From positions 1-64,000 of the forward strand of contig BBXU01003057.1 in assembly GCA_001598975.1 (NCBI GenBank): a stretch of DNA of 64,000 nucleotides, in the 5' to 3' direction. Shown in pieces: positions 10,726 to 22,900 of the stretch (positions are counted from its first letter, which is position 1; the number at the start of each line of letters is the position of its first letter). The notes beneath the pieces are model-generated. The model ran no database searches and had not been told where the DNA came from. It was given only the letters and a program-made list of their open reading frames with translations. This stretch comes from Parachlorella kessleri. Taxonomy: Eukaryota; Chlorophyta; Trebouxiophyceae; Chlorellales; Chlorellaceae. The position numbers were made by a program, and so were the translations under genes.

Positions 10726-13700
10726 ATGCCCGGCATAGCGCTTCTACGGTGGTGGAGCGGCACCAAGCCCACAGTTTCACGGAGGCAGGGTTGGGGCAAG
10801 CGGCCCAACCAGGTTGCAGCCCCTCCCAGCGTCGGTCAAGGCCCTGCTGGAGGCGGTGGTGCCCTAGCTGCGGGCCCTGAGAGCAGTAGTCATCAAGATG
10901 GGGACTTGCAATCACAGAACCCGAGCGCCCGCTTGGGGCCGCTGAGTCGGTTGCACCTTATCGTGCAAGCGTTGGCGGTCCCATCCTTGCAACTGGCCGG
11001 GCGCTTGCTGGGAAGCAAGCCTTGGGAGCCGCTTCAAGAGCAGCTGCAGCAACAGCTGGCCGGCATGGAAGCGATTAAGGATGCCTGTGCAGCGCTGCAC
11101 GTTGAGACACTGCAGGACCTTCAGGTGGGGCAGCGGGAGGGCAGCGGAAGTCCAGCAGGTGTATGTGCTACAATTTAACCAGTGGATGTGGGCTGGGGTC
11201 AGCTTCGCACAAACAGTATCTTATTTTTGCATTGACATGGTTTATATGCGGCATATGGGATGGTGGTCAGCAGTTGGTGGAAGAGCAGGTTTTGGGAAGT
11301 TCTGTTTAGTTATGGGTTTGTGTTCCGTTGGATGGAGTGTGATTTGGCGCTGCACTTCGCAGGACGTCCTGGGGAGCTTAATACTGAGCGAGTGTGTGTA
11401 CAAGGTTCTAGACATGGAGGACTTCAGGGCTTTGCAGGCCATCAACAACCTGAAGGTGGGATGGAAGCAGTGAAAGACGAGATGAAACGTCCTTGACAAG
11501 TTTTGTTTGCCTGTGTGCATGTCGACAAGTGGCGGTAGTCCCTTCTGCTGGCGCGATGGCTGCAGGTTTTGGAGTAGCATGCTGCGGAAGTGCTTATATT
11601 TCATTAGCTATCAACTTGCATTGAGAGCTGGTCTCCACAGTTCTTGACTTTATGAGAACCCTTTTCATGCAACCCTACCTCCCTGTAGGCATACTTCCCT
11701 CCACAGCTGGTCACGCTTCGGCGGGTGCAGTGGGCCCTTCCACACGCGCAGCACTCCTTCCTCATGGCAGAGTCCCCCGATGCCCTCTATGTTGCTTTCA
11801 TGGGCACCAAGCGCCCGCGCGACCTAGTCACCAATGTGAATGTCTACCAGGACCAGATCCTCTTTGATGCCGCCGCGGGTATTGGCAGCCCCACCAGCAG
11901 CATGGACGGCGCAGCTGACGATGGTGCGGTTGGACCTGTCCCAGCAGGGGCAGCAGGCTCAGCAGCCCCAGCAGCACACAGGGGCTTCAGCTCCCGAGCC
12001 AAGACCATCCCCATCGAGGCGCTGTACTACCAGGCTCGGGCGCATGGCAAACGCCTCGTGCTATGCGGTGAGTCCGCTGCTGCTGCTGGTGCTATCTACG
12101 CTTTGCATTGCATATGCTCATGCATTTGCTGGGTGCTTGGTAGTTCAGTGCGAAGTCAGTGGTCGCCACACTTTGGTTGCCGTATTAGTGAGGTCGTCAG
12201 CCTGGCGAGTAGGCATTTCCTTTTAACCTATATCACAACCAACAACTGTGGTCTGGGATGTGGCTGATGGAACCTGCGCAGGGCACTCGTTGGGCGGCGC
12301 GGTGGCTCAGCTCTGCACAATTCGGCTCCTGCAACAGCTGCCTCCCTCAGCCCACAACACCGTCAGTTGCATTGGCTTCGCGACCCCGCCGGTGGGCAAC
12401 CAAGCTCTCGCTGAGCTAGTGACGCAGAATGAGTGGAGGGCCCGCCTGCGGAATTACTTGCTACCAGGTAAGCATGCCCCTTTTGCATATTTGCTGCTGA
12501 TCAGGGATATGACAAGTTTATCAATTGCTTAAGGTTTTGGTGGTGGCAGGGTCACTGGCACGTCATTTGATAGGAGTATGTATTCAGCATGTAAGCTGGT
12601 AAGCCCTCCGCATACATGGTGTGCCTGACATTGGAAGCCACTATGCCAGCTGGGGCCCTGGTATCACCGCTGTGTCGTGATATATACATCTTATGTGTTT
12701 CTTACTCCTTGCAGAGGATCCAATTCCTCGCCTACTGTCGTCTAGGCAGCCACCGCCAGCTGCCAGTGAAAGCAATGCTGTGGTTGCAGCCAACGATGCC
12801 CCAGCAGGCACAGCATCATCTGCAGCAGGCAGCGAGCCTGCCTTGCCAGCAGCTAGCAGCGCCGCTGCAGCCCTAGCTTCTGTTTCAGTACACAGTGACT
12901 CGCTCCCAGCAGAGAGCCGTCGGAAGCAGCACAAGGGCCCTAGGCTTCCACACCTAGGCGATGCGCTGCCCTGGGTGCGCCGAAGCAGCCGTAGCAGGGT
13001 TCCTGATGGGCCTGAGCAATGCGCCGGCACAGCTGGAGCTGCAGGGAGCGAGCTGCAGCGGGGCGACCCAGCTTCACCGATGACCATGGGAACAGCTGGT
13101 TTGATGGCACCTGAAGCAGGGCGGAGGGCTGCTAGGCCTGCAGGCCAGGCGGCCGGCTTAGCTAATAACATTGCCGCAGCGCCCAAGCTGGGAAGGCAGC
13201 AGGTGTCGCGGCTGCAGGCGGCTGCGCCCTTGGGTATAGATCAAAGCGACATCCGCAGCGAGCGGAGCAATAGCAGCAGTGGTGGGACCAGCAGTATTAT
13301 TGCTAGCACAGAGGCACAGGAACAGGCGCCTCCAAACGTGCAGGGTCCAGGAGTGGCAGTGGGCTTGGAGGCATCATCAGAGGCAGTAGCCATACCGGCT
13401 GGCCTTGTGCCCAGTCCAGCAGGAAGCGCATCCGCGGGCAGCAAGTTGACATTTGAACTAGAAACGAGTGCAGAGTCAGGGTCCCTGCTTACAGAAGGCG
13501 TGGAACCAGCAAACCTGTCTGGTAGCACCCACGCGCCTGCTCGCAAGCGGCGCGGCAGGTGGCCGGTGCCACGGCCACCTCTCAAGGTGAGTCTTGGAGG
13601 GAGAGACAGCACCCTGGCTTGTTACTCCCTTGTTATTTATCTGAGGGAGCTGTTCCCTTGGAGAATGATGTCAACGAGGATGGCCCATGTTTATATTGTA

Positions 13701-16700
13701 TGCCGATTTTTGTCCGACCTGTGTTGCACGTTCTTACTGGCGGCCCGGGCAGGGGGAGCGCGAAGCAGTTATCACCCAAAAGTGCACTTTCTTTGTCCAC
13801 CAGACCGCTGCCCCAATGTCTGCCCGCGGCCTCCTTTGGAATCATCAGTGCTGTTGCCTCGGTGTTGCTCTAACTTACGGCATGTATTCCTGCAGGCGGT
13901 AGCTCAGTCAGCCCAAGCTGCGGCTCGCCTGGTTACCTTTCCCCTGGCAGTGGCAGCTTCAGTACCAGGCAGGGTCACCCCGCAGTACCACGACCTTGCT
14001 CAGACCCTGTATGTGCTGCCAGATGAGGTGGCCACCGGCAGGCCGCCACCCACCCCTGGCAAGAAGGAGGCCAACAGTGCGCCTATGCCCACCTTGGTAG
14101 CAGCAGCTGAAAGCCCTCCAGGGGAAGCCAAGGAGCGCAGCTTTGGTTTGCCTGGCCCGCTGGCAGCTCTGCAGCTATCACGGCTACAGCCGTTTGGGCG
14201 GCCAATGTCCTTTACCCTCCCGTGGCAGCCAACAGCTGCAGCAGCAGGCGAGGGCAGCTCAAGTTCGGAGGAGAGCGACTCAGACGTAGAGCAAGACGCG
14301 GCGGCTGCAGCGCAGGCAGTCGCAGCGGCAGCGGCAGCAGGCAGTGGGGACGCCGAGGTCAAGGCTGGGGTGCATGGCAACACGCTGGCGCCGACCAAGC
14401 TGCCGCCGCGAACCCTCTTCCCCATGCACCGCATGCTGAGCTACCGCAACCGCATCCTCGGCATTGTGGCAGGTGACCATTTATTAAACCCTTGCTGGTT
14501 GTTGCCAGCGCGTGGGTGTGGGGTCATCACTCGAACAGTGGCAGGCTTTTTTTAGGGTATGTGTGCAGGTGCTTGTACTGTTTGGCTAGCCCCTCATTCA
14601 TCACGTCAGATGCCTTTGTGAGTGGTCCTGACGTCAACGTGCAGCCAATAAGCCCTTGGCAGTCGCGTGCTAAACTGCCTGCAGTGACTGCTGCAGGCTC
14701 TCTGAACGGCCGGGTCTGGCTGCCCGCCCTGCCTCACTTTGCTAACGTGCCGCACCCAGACGATGTCTCCTTATCGCTGCTGCTGGCCCCCGGCCTCTTC
14801 CCTCTGAAGGCAGAAGCCACGGTGGCTCAGCCTGCTACTGACTTGGTGTCTCAGCCTGCCAGCTTGGCAGGAGTGGCAGCAGAAGCTCCTGGGGCTGCCA
14901 GCACTGCAGGGAGCTCCCGCAGGGGTGGCTTGGAGCTGAGCAGTAGGTTAGGCAAGCCAGGGGGCCAGTCACCTTCCATGGGTGGTGCCAGTGGCGTCTC
15001 CCACAGCTCTATGGATGGGCTGAGCACAGCAGCAGTGCAGCCTAGCGCAGCGGAAGGAGCTGGTCGGCGCCGGCGCCGGCGGCAGCGCTGGGGCCTGCTG
15101 CGCCTGTTTCGCCGGCAAGGCGGTGGCGACGAGGGGGCGCCTGTGGAGCTCGAAGTCAGGGTAGATGGCAGGGGCCTGCATACCGTGAACCGGGTCTGGC
15201 TGGAGGGAGGCCTGCCAGTGAAGGACAAGCGTGCCGCGCGCGAGGGAGATGCAGGTATGTCGTGCAGTACCGGCCGAGGTAGTTTACAGGGGAGCAGTCT
15301 GCTAGTGTGAGCGCTGGCATTCATGATGGCTGGGGCAGACTTGTCGATGCTTTGGGTAGACTTGATCGCAGCTGCCCTTTCCTTGCCTTGTGGCCCCAAA
15401 GTTTGACCGCCGCTTTGCGAGCGCAGTCTCGGGATTTGGTGATGACCGAGGTGTCTGTGCTGGGGATTGAAGCAAATGCCAAGCTGGAAACCCCTGGCAG
15501 ACCAGCATCGTCTGGATCATTGTATGCAGGGGCTATCACGGCCAAGATAGTGTGGCAGCCCCCGCCTCCCTCCCCAGCCACGGTGCAACGCCCACCTATG
15601 CCTGCCATCATGAGCCCCGTGACCAGCTTTCTGAGCTGGTGCGTGCGTGGGAGAGTAGCGTTACTGCTGTTAATGTATTGTTACGCGATGGAAGGTGATG
15701 CTCCAGCCGTCACTTGCTTTTATGTAAGACCGATGTGCAGCTGCAATGCATGCGACTGCCTGCCGGCTAAGTGCTCTATGCACTTCGCACCTCGAGATTC
15801 GTCGTGCTGAACTTTTGTACAAGTGATGCAAGTTGTTTGAGTCTTCTTCGATGTTTACACACTGTAGGATTGCTGTGAGCTTCGGCTGGGTGCGGCTGCT
15901 ACGGAGGCTACAGCCTGCCGGCAAGCAGGACTTCCTGGTTGCAAAGGTCTCACTGCCAGCGGCAGTTGTAGAGCGGGCGCAGCTGGCTGCCAGCAATCCC
16001 ATTCAGGCAAGCCTCAAGTGGTCAGGCTTCGCTAATGGATTTGGAGAGAGGCATTCCGTCTGTTGACTGTTTTACCCTGGTGCTCTGGGTTTGTTTTGCT
16101 TAGCTCTGGAAGCAGCACCTCGACAGAATAGAAATCAAGCTTGCCAGTCCTGCTTCATGTCCTCATATTGCATAAGGTGCCATGTGGCAGGCGGGGCGGG
16201 GAGGGGGGGAGGGCAGATTGGGGCCGGGAGGGTATGGGCAGCTACCTAGCTTGTGCTTTGTTGGCCTGCTCAGACTCACACTCGGTGACTACTTGCCAGG
16301 CATAGTGGTGATTGCAGGCGGCGGTGAACGATGCGCAGCTGCCGGGAGTGCGGGTGGGGCCCAAGCTGACCATGCACCTCCAGGTGCGGGGGGGGGGGAG
16401 GTAGCACCACCCACCAAGTCCTGCTGCCGTAGTGAACATCATCAACAAGCAGTGCTCTGCTTAAGAAGTAGCCAGTTGCCAACCCTGCTGCGAAGCTTGG
16501 CCTGGTGCAAGCTTGTTGGGGCTGGGTGGATACTTTGGTGTCTGTATAACAGAAGGGGTAGGTGATGTGCTCCCTTGCACGCTGCAAGCTTCAAGCTCAT
16601 GCACGTTCGGTGTGCAGTCGGATTTTGCCAAGACTTCCGTGCCCCTGGATATCCGTGCTGCGGCAGACCTGGAAGGCCAACTAGGTTGGATACCGTTTCT

Positions 16701-16722
16701 GCCACACAAGTGGTGGCAGTGA
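10726..16722 (+). CDS. class-3 lipase (DAG lipase-like), large, with long insertion and C-terminal extension
   Basis: Eleven exons: 10726-11124, 11405-11455, 11707-12067, 12282-12467, 12715-13586, 13896-14472, 14610-15254, 15422-15638, 15868-16006, 16318-16383, 16618-16722; about 1,205 aa, all phases consistent. The core shows YVAFMGTKRPRDL, the nucleophile elbow LCGHSLGGAVAQL (Ser273), FATPPVGNQALAEL, EDPIPRLLSS (Asp334) and MHRMLSYRNRIL (His801). It should hydrolyse acyl esters of glycerolipids. Between Asp and His lie about 467 residues of Ser/Ala/Pro-rich sequence, far more than the 50-130 usual in the family. After His801 come roughly 400 further residues of unknown fold, ending PFLPHKWWQ. 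ATG 10726 is the first in frame after a stop; the basic N-terminus could be a transit peptide. Exon 8's acceptor (GCGAG) is weak. Intron 9 has a GC donor. A membrane or plastid lipid role is inferred. Confidence 0.85.
16007..16317 (+). other. GC-AG intron (intron 9 of the lipase)
   Basis: Donor ATTCAG|GCAAGC, acceptor ATTGCAG|GCGGCGG. Both flanking exons are in phase 0 only with this pair. It is the second GC-AG intron in the window with the same GCAAG donor type. Confidence 0.75.
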
Positions 16723-18290
16723 AGCAGCAATGAGCTGCGGGTGTGCTGAAGGTGTAGCTGGTGGAGCAGGCTAAGCGGGCCTTGGAACCCAGGGTTAGGG
16801 GACGTATGAGGTGATTGTGGTTTGGATTTTGGGCTGCATCTGAAGCATGCTGCTCCAACTTAGGCAGCCAATGTACTTGTCCAGCTTGGGAAAGGCTTGG
16901 GCATGCAGCCTGGCCGTGAGGGCATGTTGCCCGTTGTCGTATATTTCTGCGTGACGAGGTTGCCAGCCATTGCATACCCTAGCTGTCGCACCCCTTATGC
17001 CAACCGGTTGGGACTTCTGTTCATTGCTTTGCAACATTGGTTGTTTGCTGTATTTAGCTAGTTCAGCTTGCTCAGCTAGATGTACTAGATACGTTCCCCA
17101 GGCCCACATAGCCATACTGATTTATACACCTAGGCAAATCAGCAGCGAGTTGCCCTTTTGTTGATGCCGAGGTTTCATTAGATGCATTTCATTTCATCTG
17201 ACAGAGGTATAAGTGTTGTATGCATGCAACGCTATCATAGAAGCCTGAGCCACGTAGGCACAGCCACGGTGGCATTGCCTTGCTGGTCAGGGATTGTGTA
17301 ATTTGGACCTAACCAGCTATTGTGCAGCCGGTGGCGGTGTATCTCAGAGGTTATGCTGCATGGGACGCGTCAGGGCAGCCGATATGGCACAGTCGACGGG
17401 TAGTATGTCATTGCCCCCCTCGAATCGTTGCAGCAGTGCTGCACCTGCTAATCTGCCAGTGTACAAAGTGCAAGCTCTGCATCTGCAGCCAGCGCATGCA
17501 GATGGCAGATGAGGTTGAAGAGTACCTAGCCACAGCACAGGCGGGGCTATGGGTAGGGCGCCTGTACACAAAGTTAATTTGAAAGGTTCTGTTGGGGAAC
17601 AACTCCTCGATCCTGCTGGCGAAGCTTTTGTACATTAGCAGTGCGTTCTTATGCAATGAGGGGCCAGTGCAATGAAGTTCTGACTTGGCGTCAGGTAGCT
17701 CTCCTTCACCATTTTTACTACAAGATCCAGCCCACAGTCCGAGAAAAGAGCTATGCCGCTGCAACTGAAGTACACACCAGGCTGTCATCGCAATTGTGTA
17801 TGCCCTCTTCCCGCTCCTACTTCTGTGTCTCGCGACAGTGAACATATTCATTCTGCATTTCATTCTGCATCCAGCCCTGTCAGTCCCGTCCAGTCCAGTC
17901 CAGCCCAGCTCTACTCCCTGTTTGCACTACCTGCCACCCATGCTAATATTCGGTCAAACACAAGACTCATACCACATAAAGCTTGCTTTCTGTCGCCAAC
18001 CGCCCGCGCACAACCTTAGCGGACCTTGCAGGCGCTCCTGGCTACGCAGCTTGTTCAGACTTCTATGCCCTCCTGTACAAGACTGAGGCTGCCTGCCCCA
18101 CAAGCTCTCTCGCCGAACTCCCATGTGGCGAGCCCTGTCCAGAAACCCTGGTGAGACGCTTGAGCGGCCTTAGAGCCGTGGCCAGACCAGGTACCCACAT
18201 ACTGGAAGGCCAAGCTGCTCCCCTTCACATGATCACTATCAGTGCCCTGAGTATGAGCTCAAAGCTGCATACAGGTGGGCAGGCAAAACG
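16723..18290. other. lipase 3' flank and intergenic region
   Basis: No supported exon. A TGTAA signal lies at 17297-17301, 575 bp after the lipase stop. A second copy of the 51-bp dispersed repeat is at 17895-17945. An open frame from about 17983 to 18345 has plausible amino-acid composition but no recognisable motif, and may be the 5' region of the small ORF that follows. Confidence 0.45.
17895..17945. repeat. dispersed 51-bp repeat, copy 2
   Basis: Same orientation as copy 1 at 5364-5414, 49 of 51 positions identical. Preceded by a short CAGTC-rich stretch. Both copies lie in non-coding sequence downstream of protein-coding genes. Confidence 0.8.
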
Positions 18291-18501
18291 ATGTCTAAGA
18301 TGGGGGAAGAGCCAACGACGAATGGTGAGTAAGGACTGCTTATGAACATACACAGATGCTCGAACATCTGCTGATCTCGCCTTCATCTCTGGTCCGGCCA
18401 CCTGACTAACCTTGCGCCCTCCAGGTTTTGCCACGCGGGCTAGCGCGGCTGGCCGCAGCGGGGTGAAAGTGCCTCCAGTTTCTCCAAACGGCATACGTTG
18501 A
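18291..18501 (+). CDS. candidate 36-aa small protein, two exons
   Basis: Exons 18291-18324 and 18425-18501 join in phase (AAT G|GTGAGT ... CTCCAG|GT) to encode MSKMGEEPTTNG followed by FATRASAAGRSGVKVPPVSP and NGIR, stop TGA 18499. Basic, Pro/Ser-containing, no membrane segment. Good splice sites support it, but the length is marginal: it could be the 3' end of a longer gene with undetected upstream exons, or the first ORF of a two-ORF transcript with the next entry, whose ATG is only 82 bp downstream. Function unknown. Confidence 0.35.
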
Positions 18502-18583
18502 ACCATTTACTTAGACACTTTGCTTGAACAGAAGTCGCACACGGGCTCTACTTCTTCTCCGCGTTGCAAGGGATTGAGGAGAC

Positions 18584-19036
18584 ATGACAAATTTCTTAGG
18601 AGCCGTTGGCAGGGGCCTCAAACGAGGGCTACAGGCTTGCACGGGGCCTTGCACAGGCAGGCGGCAGCAGGGCTACGAGGAGGTTGACGCCTACGAGCAT
18701 GGCCCCATCGAAGGGCTGGCTTTTGGCAAGGTGAGGAGCCGCCGAAAAACACTCCAGCTGTCTGATCTGTCGTTTCTGTAAGCAAGGTCATTGGCGGCCC
18801 ACCAGGTGGCTCTTGGCAACCCTTGCCCCCGCAGCATTGCCCTTGCTGTCACCTTGGCCCTGCCCACTCCACTGAGCATGATAAGCTGCACCTTGCAGGG
18901 TGCACTGCGGGATCCCAACCCACTGCTGGAAGGATATCGAACAGAGACGCATAAGCCGCAGCGGCAGCGCTCGCGAACTCCACCAGGGCCTAGGGTGGCT
19001 GCCTTTGGGGAGGGGGCGCTGCGCAAGTGGCACTGA
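18584..19036 (+). CDS. small uncharacterised protein, 94 aa, two exons
   Basis: Exons 18584-18730 and 18899-19036, joined in phase 0 by AAG|GTGAGG ... TTGCAG|GG. The N-terminus reads MTNFLGAVGRGLKRGLQACT, followed by a Cys/Arg segment, an acidic/aromatic middle (YEEVDAYEHGPIEGLAFGK), and a basic Arg/Pro tail ending FGEGALRKWH. The amphipathic N-terminal helix with nearby Cys residues could associate with a membrane through S-acylation (inference). No family recognised. A TGTAA signal lies 584 bp after the stop (19620-19624). The short spacing to the preceding ORF, with no ATG between, suggests a shared transcript. Confidence 0.55.
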
Positions 19037-19948
19037 GACTGGCCGCTGGCGGGGGACTCCAGTGCCCCCCTCGGTAACTCTTGACAGCCCAGGTTATTTT
19101 GATTCAGTCTTCATTGCAAGGCTTTACATCCGCTCGTTGCTGATCAGAACAACTCCTAGGCAAGGCTGGTCAAACTTTTGCACGGCCACAGGTGCTGAAG
19201 AGGCGATACTACGATAGTGTGGTCTAGCAAGGACGTCTGTCCTTTCCTAGCCTTGCACGACGGGACATGCGTGGGGCCCTTCATTTGTTGTATTTTAGCT
19301 AGACCTGTGGCAAATCACTCTGGCACCTGAACTTCCTTCACTTCGTGTATGTGTACCATGACGCTTGCCAGTATACCTGCCGTTTATGTGTGTACTGGCC
19401 TTATTTGTACTTGCCAAAACAGTGATCTTTTTGCCTTTCAGGGCCAGAAAATTGTGCAGTGTGCTCTCGGACTGTGTCGCGTGCAGCCTCATCCACTTCT
19501 ACTATTAGGAGCTGGGAGTAAGGCAGGTTTTGTGTGATGTTACTCCTTTCACACCATTGTTGTGGGATGTGTATGTGCAATGATGCGTTCGCGCAAGCGA
19601 ACATCATGATAACCTCTGCTGTAAGCAGGGCAGGCAGAATGGCACGGAGGAATTGGCAGCATGAAGGGTACTTGGTGCACCTCAAGTTTTCAGGGCCTTA
19701 TGAAGCCCACCCCTGCTTGTGAAGTGATCTTGAGTTGATGCTGAGGGACCCACACAACTGGAAAAGAGGAGACCAGGTGAAGCCACGACAACAGTTTGCT
19801 GGCGCCCTCCTTGCTACGCCTGCTTTGCAGTCGAAAACCATTCAGCCATTGCGGGTCTTCAGTAGTGAGACATTTATTCTCAAAGGGCGCGTTTCCTTAT
19901 TCAACCTGCACAGGCATGTTTTGATCACTCGCCTGGACGATCTGGGAA
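19037..19948. other. 3' UTR / intergenic region before the CAP gene
   Basis: No supported exon on either strand. A TGTAA-type 3' signal is at 19620-19624; the remaining 325 bp up to ATG 19949 presumably hold the CAP promoter and 5' UTR. No distinct promoter motif seen. Confidence 0.45.
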
Positions 19949-22900
19949 ATGGCTGGGGACGACCCTCGGCTTGATGCCGTAGTGTCTCGGCTGGAAGCCA
20001 TAGCCATCAGACTTGAAAAGACCGAAGTAGGACTGCAAGCACGCCAACGGCTTGCACACAACACTTTGCCAAGAATGTATTGCATGTCCAAGGCCCACAC
20101 ACCCATCTGCCCACTATGCAGGTCCTTCTATCCCCACACAGCCACCCTGCTCCAGCTATTAGATCGACGCCTCCCGCAGCGGCACCAAGAGCACCAGCGG
20201 CCTCAGCTGCCAGCGCAACACCTGCCACTAGCGGTATAACAAGTGCCTATTCCCAGCTTGTGCTGCCGCGGGTGAAGCAAGTTCTGGATGCCGCAGAGGC
20301 AGTTGGCGGCGAGGTGAGCTTGATGTTAAGCTTGGAGCCGAGACCTCGTTGAAAGGGATGTACACCATGTCTGCTGGCTTAAGCCGCTTCTAATGCACCA
20401 GCCTGCGCCTGCCTGAGGCATAACAGCTCTACATACCTGCAGACCACTCTTTCGAGTGCCTCGTAAATAGCGTAAAAGCGTAAATAGCTTCAAAACTGGA
20501 TGTCCTCTATTTAAACGGCAGGTACTTAAGGCGAGCAGGTCTTTGGCTGCCGGGTTTGAGGCAGAGGGTGCAGTGGTGCAGGCCACCGAGCAGTGCCAGG
20601 TGATGTGAAGGTGGAGTGGAGCTAGGCGGAATGCATGGACTCGTCAGTATGCTGCCCTAAGTTGCGTACAAAGCGTCTCCAACATGTGTTGAGCACGGCA
20701 TCAAATGCGAGCATATGAAAGTAGACCCTGTCAGACTTGGCTTGGCCTCTGTAAAGGATCACTCAGAATTGTGAAGTCCTCCGCCACCGCAGAGACCTAG
20801 CGATGCAGAGCTGCAGCAACTGGTGCAGCCAGTTGGGCAGCAGCTGGTGGCGGCGCAGGCGCTTGTGCACGGCCCTCGGTCCAAGTACCTGAACCACTTC
20901 AAGCTGGTGGCTGAGGCCATGCAGGGGCTGACGTGGGTGGTGTACACCGGACCAGCCTGCGGTGAGTGTGGGGCTCATTGCAGGGGCCTCTTCCAGTGGC
21001 TATAATGCACATAATGCTGGTTGGTGTTACGTAGGGCCTGACATGGGTGATCCACATGGTGCCAGCATGGTGCAAGGAGCTGGGGACCTCAAAGTGCTGT
21101 CCTCCTAGGTGTGCGGGGCAGTGGTGCCGTGTGCACTGGGCTATCAAGCATGGACAGCAACAGTAAAGAGTGGAGCCGGTTGGGAGGAGCGCGTAAAAGC
21201 GGGGCCGAGGTGTCGGCATTTTCCAGTTGGTTCCCTGCGGCTGGCGAGCATACGCCATCACATCTCTTGTGACAGCATCCATCGCCCCGTGGAGCTCGTG
21301 CTGTTCCCCTGCAGGCATGCAGCCGCCGCCGCTGCATGTGCAGGAGAGCTGGGCGGCCGCGGAGTTCTACGCCAACAAGGTGCTCATGGAGTGGAAGGCC
21401 AAGGACCCGGCCCATGTGCCCTGGGTACAAGCCGTCAAGGAGCTGATGCTGGGCCTCAAGGTGGGAGGCTAGTCCCTGCCTAGTAGACCTCATATGTGTG
21501 AAACAAAGCATTCACGTTGAAATGAGCTGTGCCCTGACATGCCAGCTGTGGGAAAGACGCTGCTGGAGTGCAGACACATGAATGGTGGTAGGTCCCCTGC
21601 TGCTGCGTTGTGCGCAGGCCTTCTGCGCGGAGCACTACCCCGCCGGCCTCACCTGGAAAGCGGGAGGCATACCTGTCTCGCAGTTCAAGCCAGGCACAGT
21701 CGCCCCTGCAGCCGGCAGCCCCGCTGCAGCACAACCAGCAGCAGCGCCCAAGCCACCTCCGCCCGTGCCCAAGGCAGCAGCTGGCAGCGCCGGGCGGCCC
21801 CCGCCGCCGCCCCCGATGCCCGCCGGCGGTCCTGGCAGCCTGATTGAAAAAGCCCAGCCCACGGCTGCTGCAAGTGAGCAGCACTAGCTGGGACCGCTCC
21901 CACTGCCGCTCAGTATATCCATACCATACGTGCCTGCAAGACCTGTTGACCGCTTTGGCGAGCCCCCTGCGTGCTTCAAGTCATGCACTTCACCATCGAC
22001 CAGCCCCCTTCTGGCAGAAACGCATAGCCCGGCACTACATACATCAACTTGGCCCATGCACGACTCAGCCAGCAGCCCACTGCACCCTTGTAGGTGGCCC
22101 CAAGCCTGCAGCAGCAGGGGCAAACATGTCTGCCCTGTTCGCGGACATCAACAAGGGTGACGGCATCACCGCAGGACTGAAGAAGGTCACCGGTAGGTTG
22201 GGCACTTGAGCGCTCAGGTCGCTTAAAGTCAACCAATTCTCGGCTTCCCACAGCAAAAACCAGGACATGTGCCATAGATGCAGGCCATCTTGCCTTTTCA
22301 ACTACTTCACAGGGCTGGCTGCAATCGTGAAAGGCTCCGCGCTACCTTGCCCACGTAACCCCAGGCTTGCTCTGTGCTGATCTGCATTCTCTTAGCTTGG
22401 CCATTGACTGCCGGGATCGCTCATCAGCCAGCGGCTGGGCCAAGCAAGCCACTGCCCCCAAAAAAGTGTGACCCAGCCCTGTGTTCTGCAGCCGACATGA
22501 AGGCTAAGAACCGAGCTGACCGCAGCGGGGTTGTGCCAGCAGCCGCGGTGGCTGGCACGGCCAAGCCAGGAGGGGCGCCTAAGGCGGCAACTGCTGGTGC
22601 TGATGGGCCGTCTGGACCTCCTAGGCTAGAGTGCGAGCAGGTAAGATTAGCTGACTAACTAGTGGTTCATGATAGGGGGTGGCGGGCCCTGCATTAGAGG
22701 ACCATTCAGCTGGAAGTTTGCTATTTCTGCATGCACGCATGCCCGTAACTGCTCGCCCTAGCCCAAGGATTGCAGCACATGGTCAGAACGTGCGGTTGCT
22801 TTGGCCTTTTGTGCACCGGTCTGTCTCTCCCCACAAGCTGTCTTGCGAACTGTACTGGCCCTGGGCTCTTACTAAGGTTCTCAGTGCCGGGGGCCCTGCC

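Noticed and set aside
12693..14555. 620-codon continuous plus-strand frame
   Set aside because: It reads through an intron (13587-13895) with good splice sites. The inserted residues are not lipase-like, so the two exons were kept separate.
17983..18345. 120-codon frame before the 36-aa ORF as its N-terminal part
   Set aside because: It is in a different frame from MSKMGEE and no splice pair links them convincingly; kept only as a remark.
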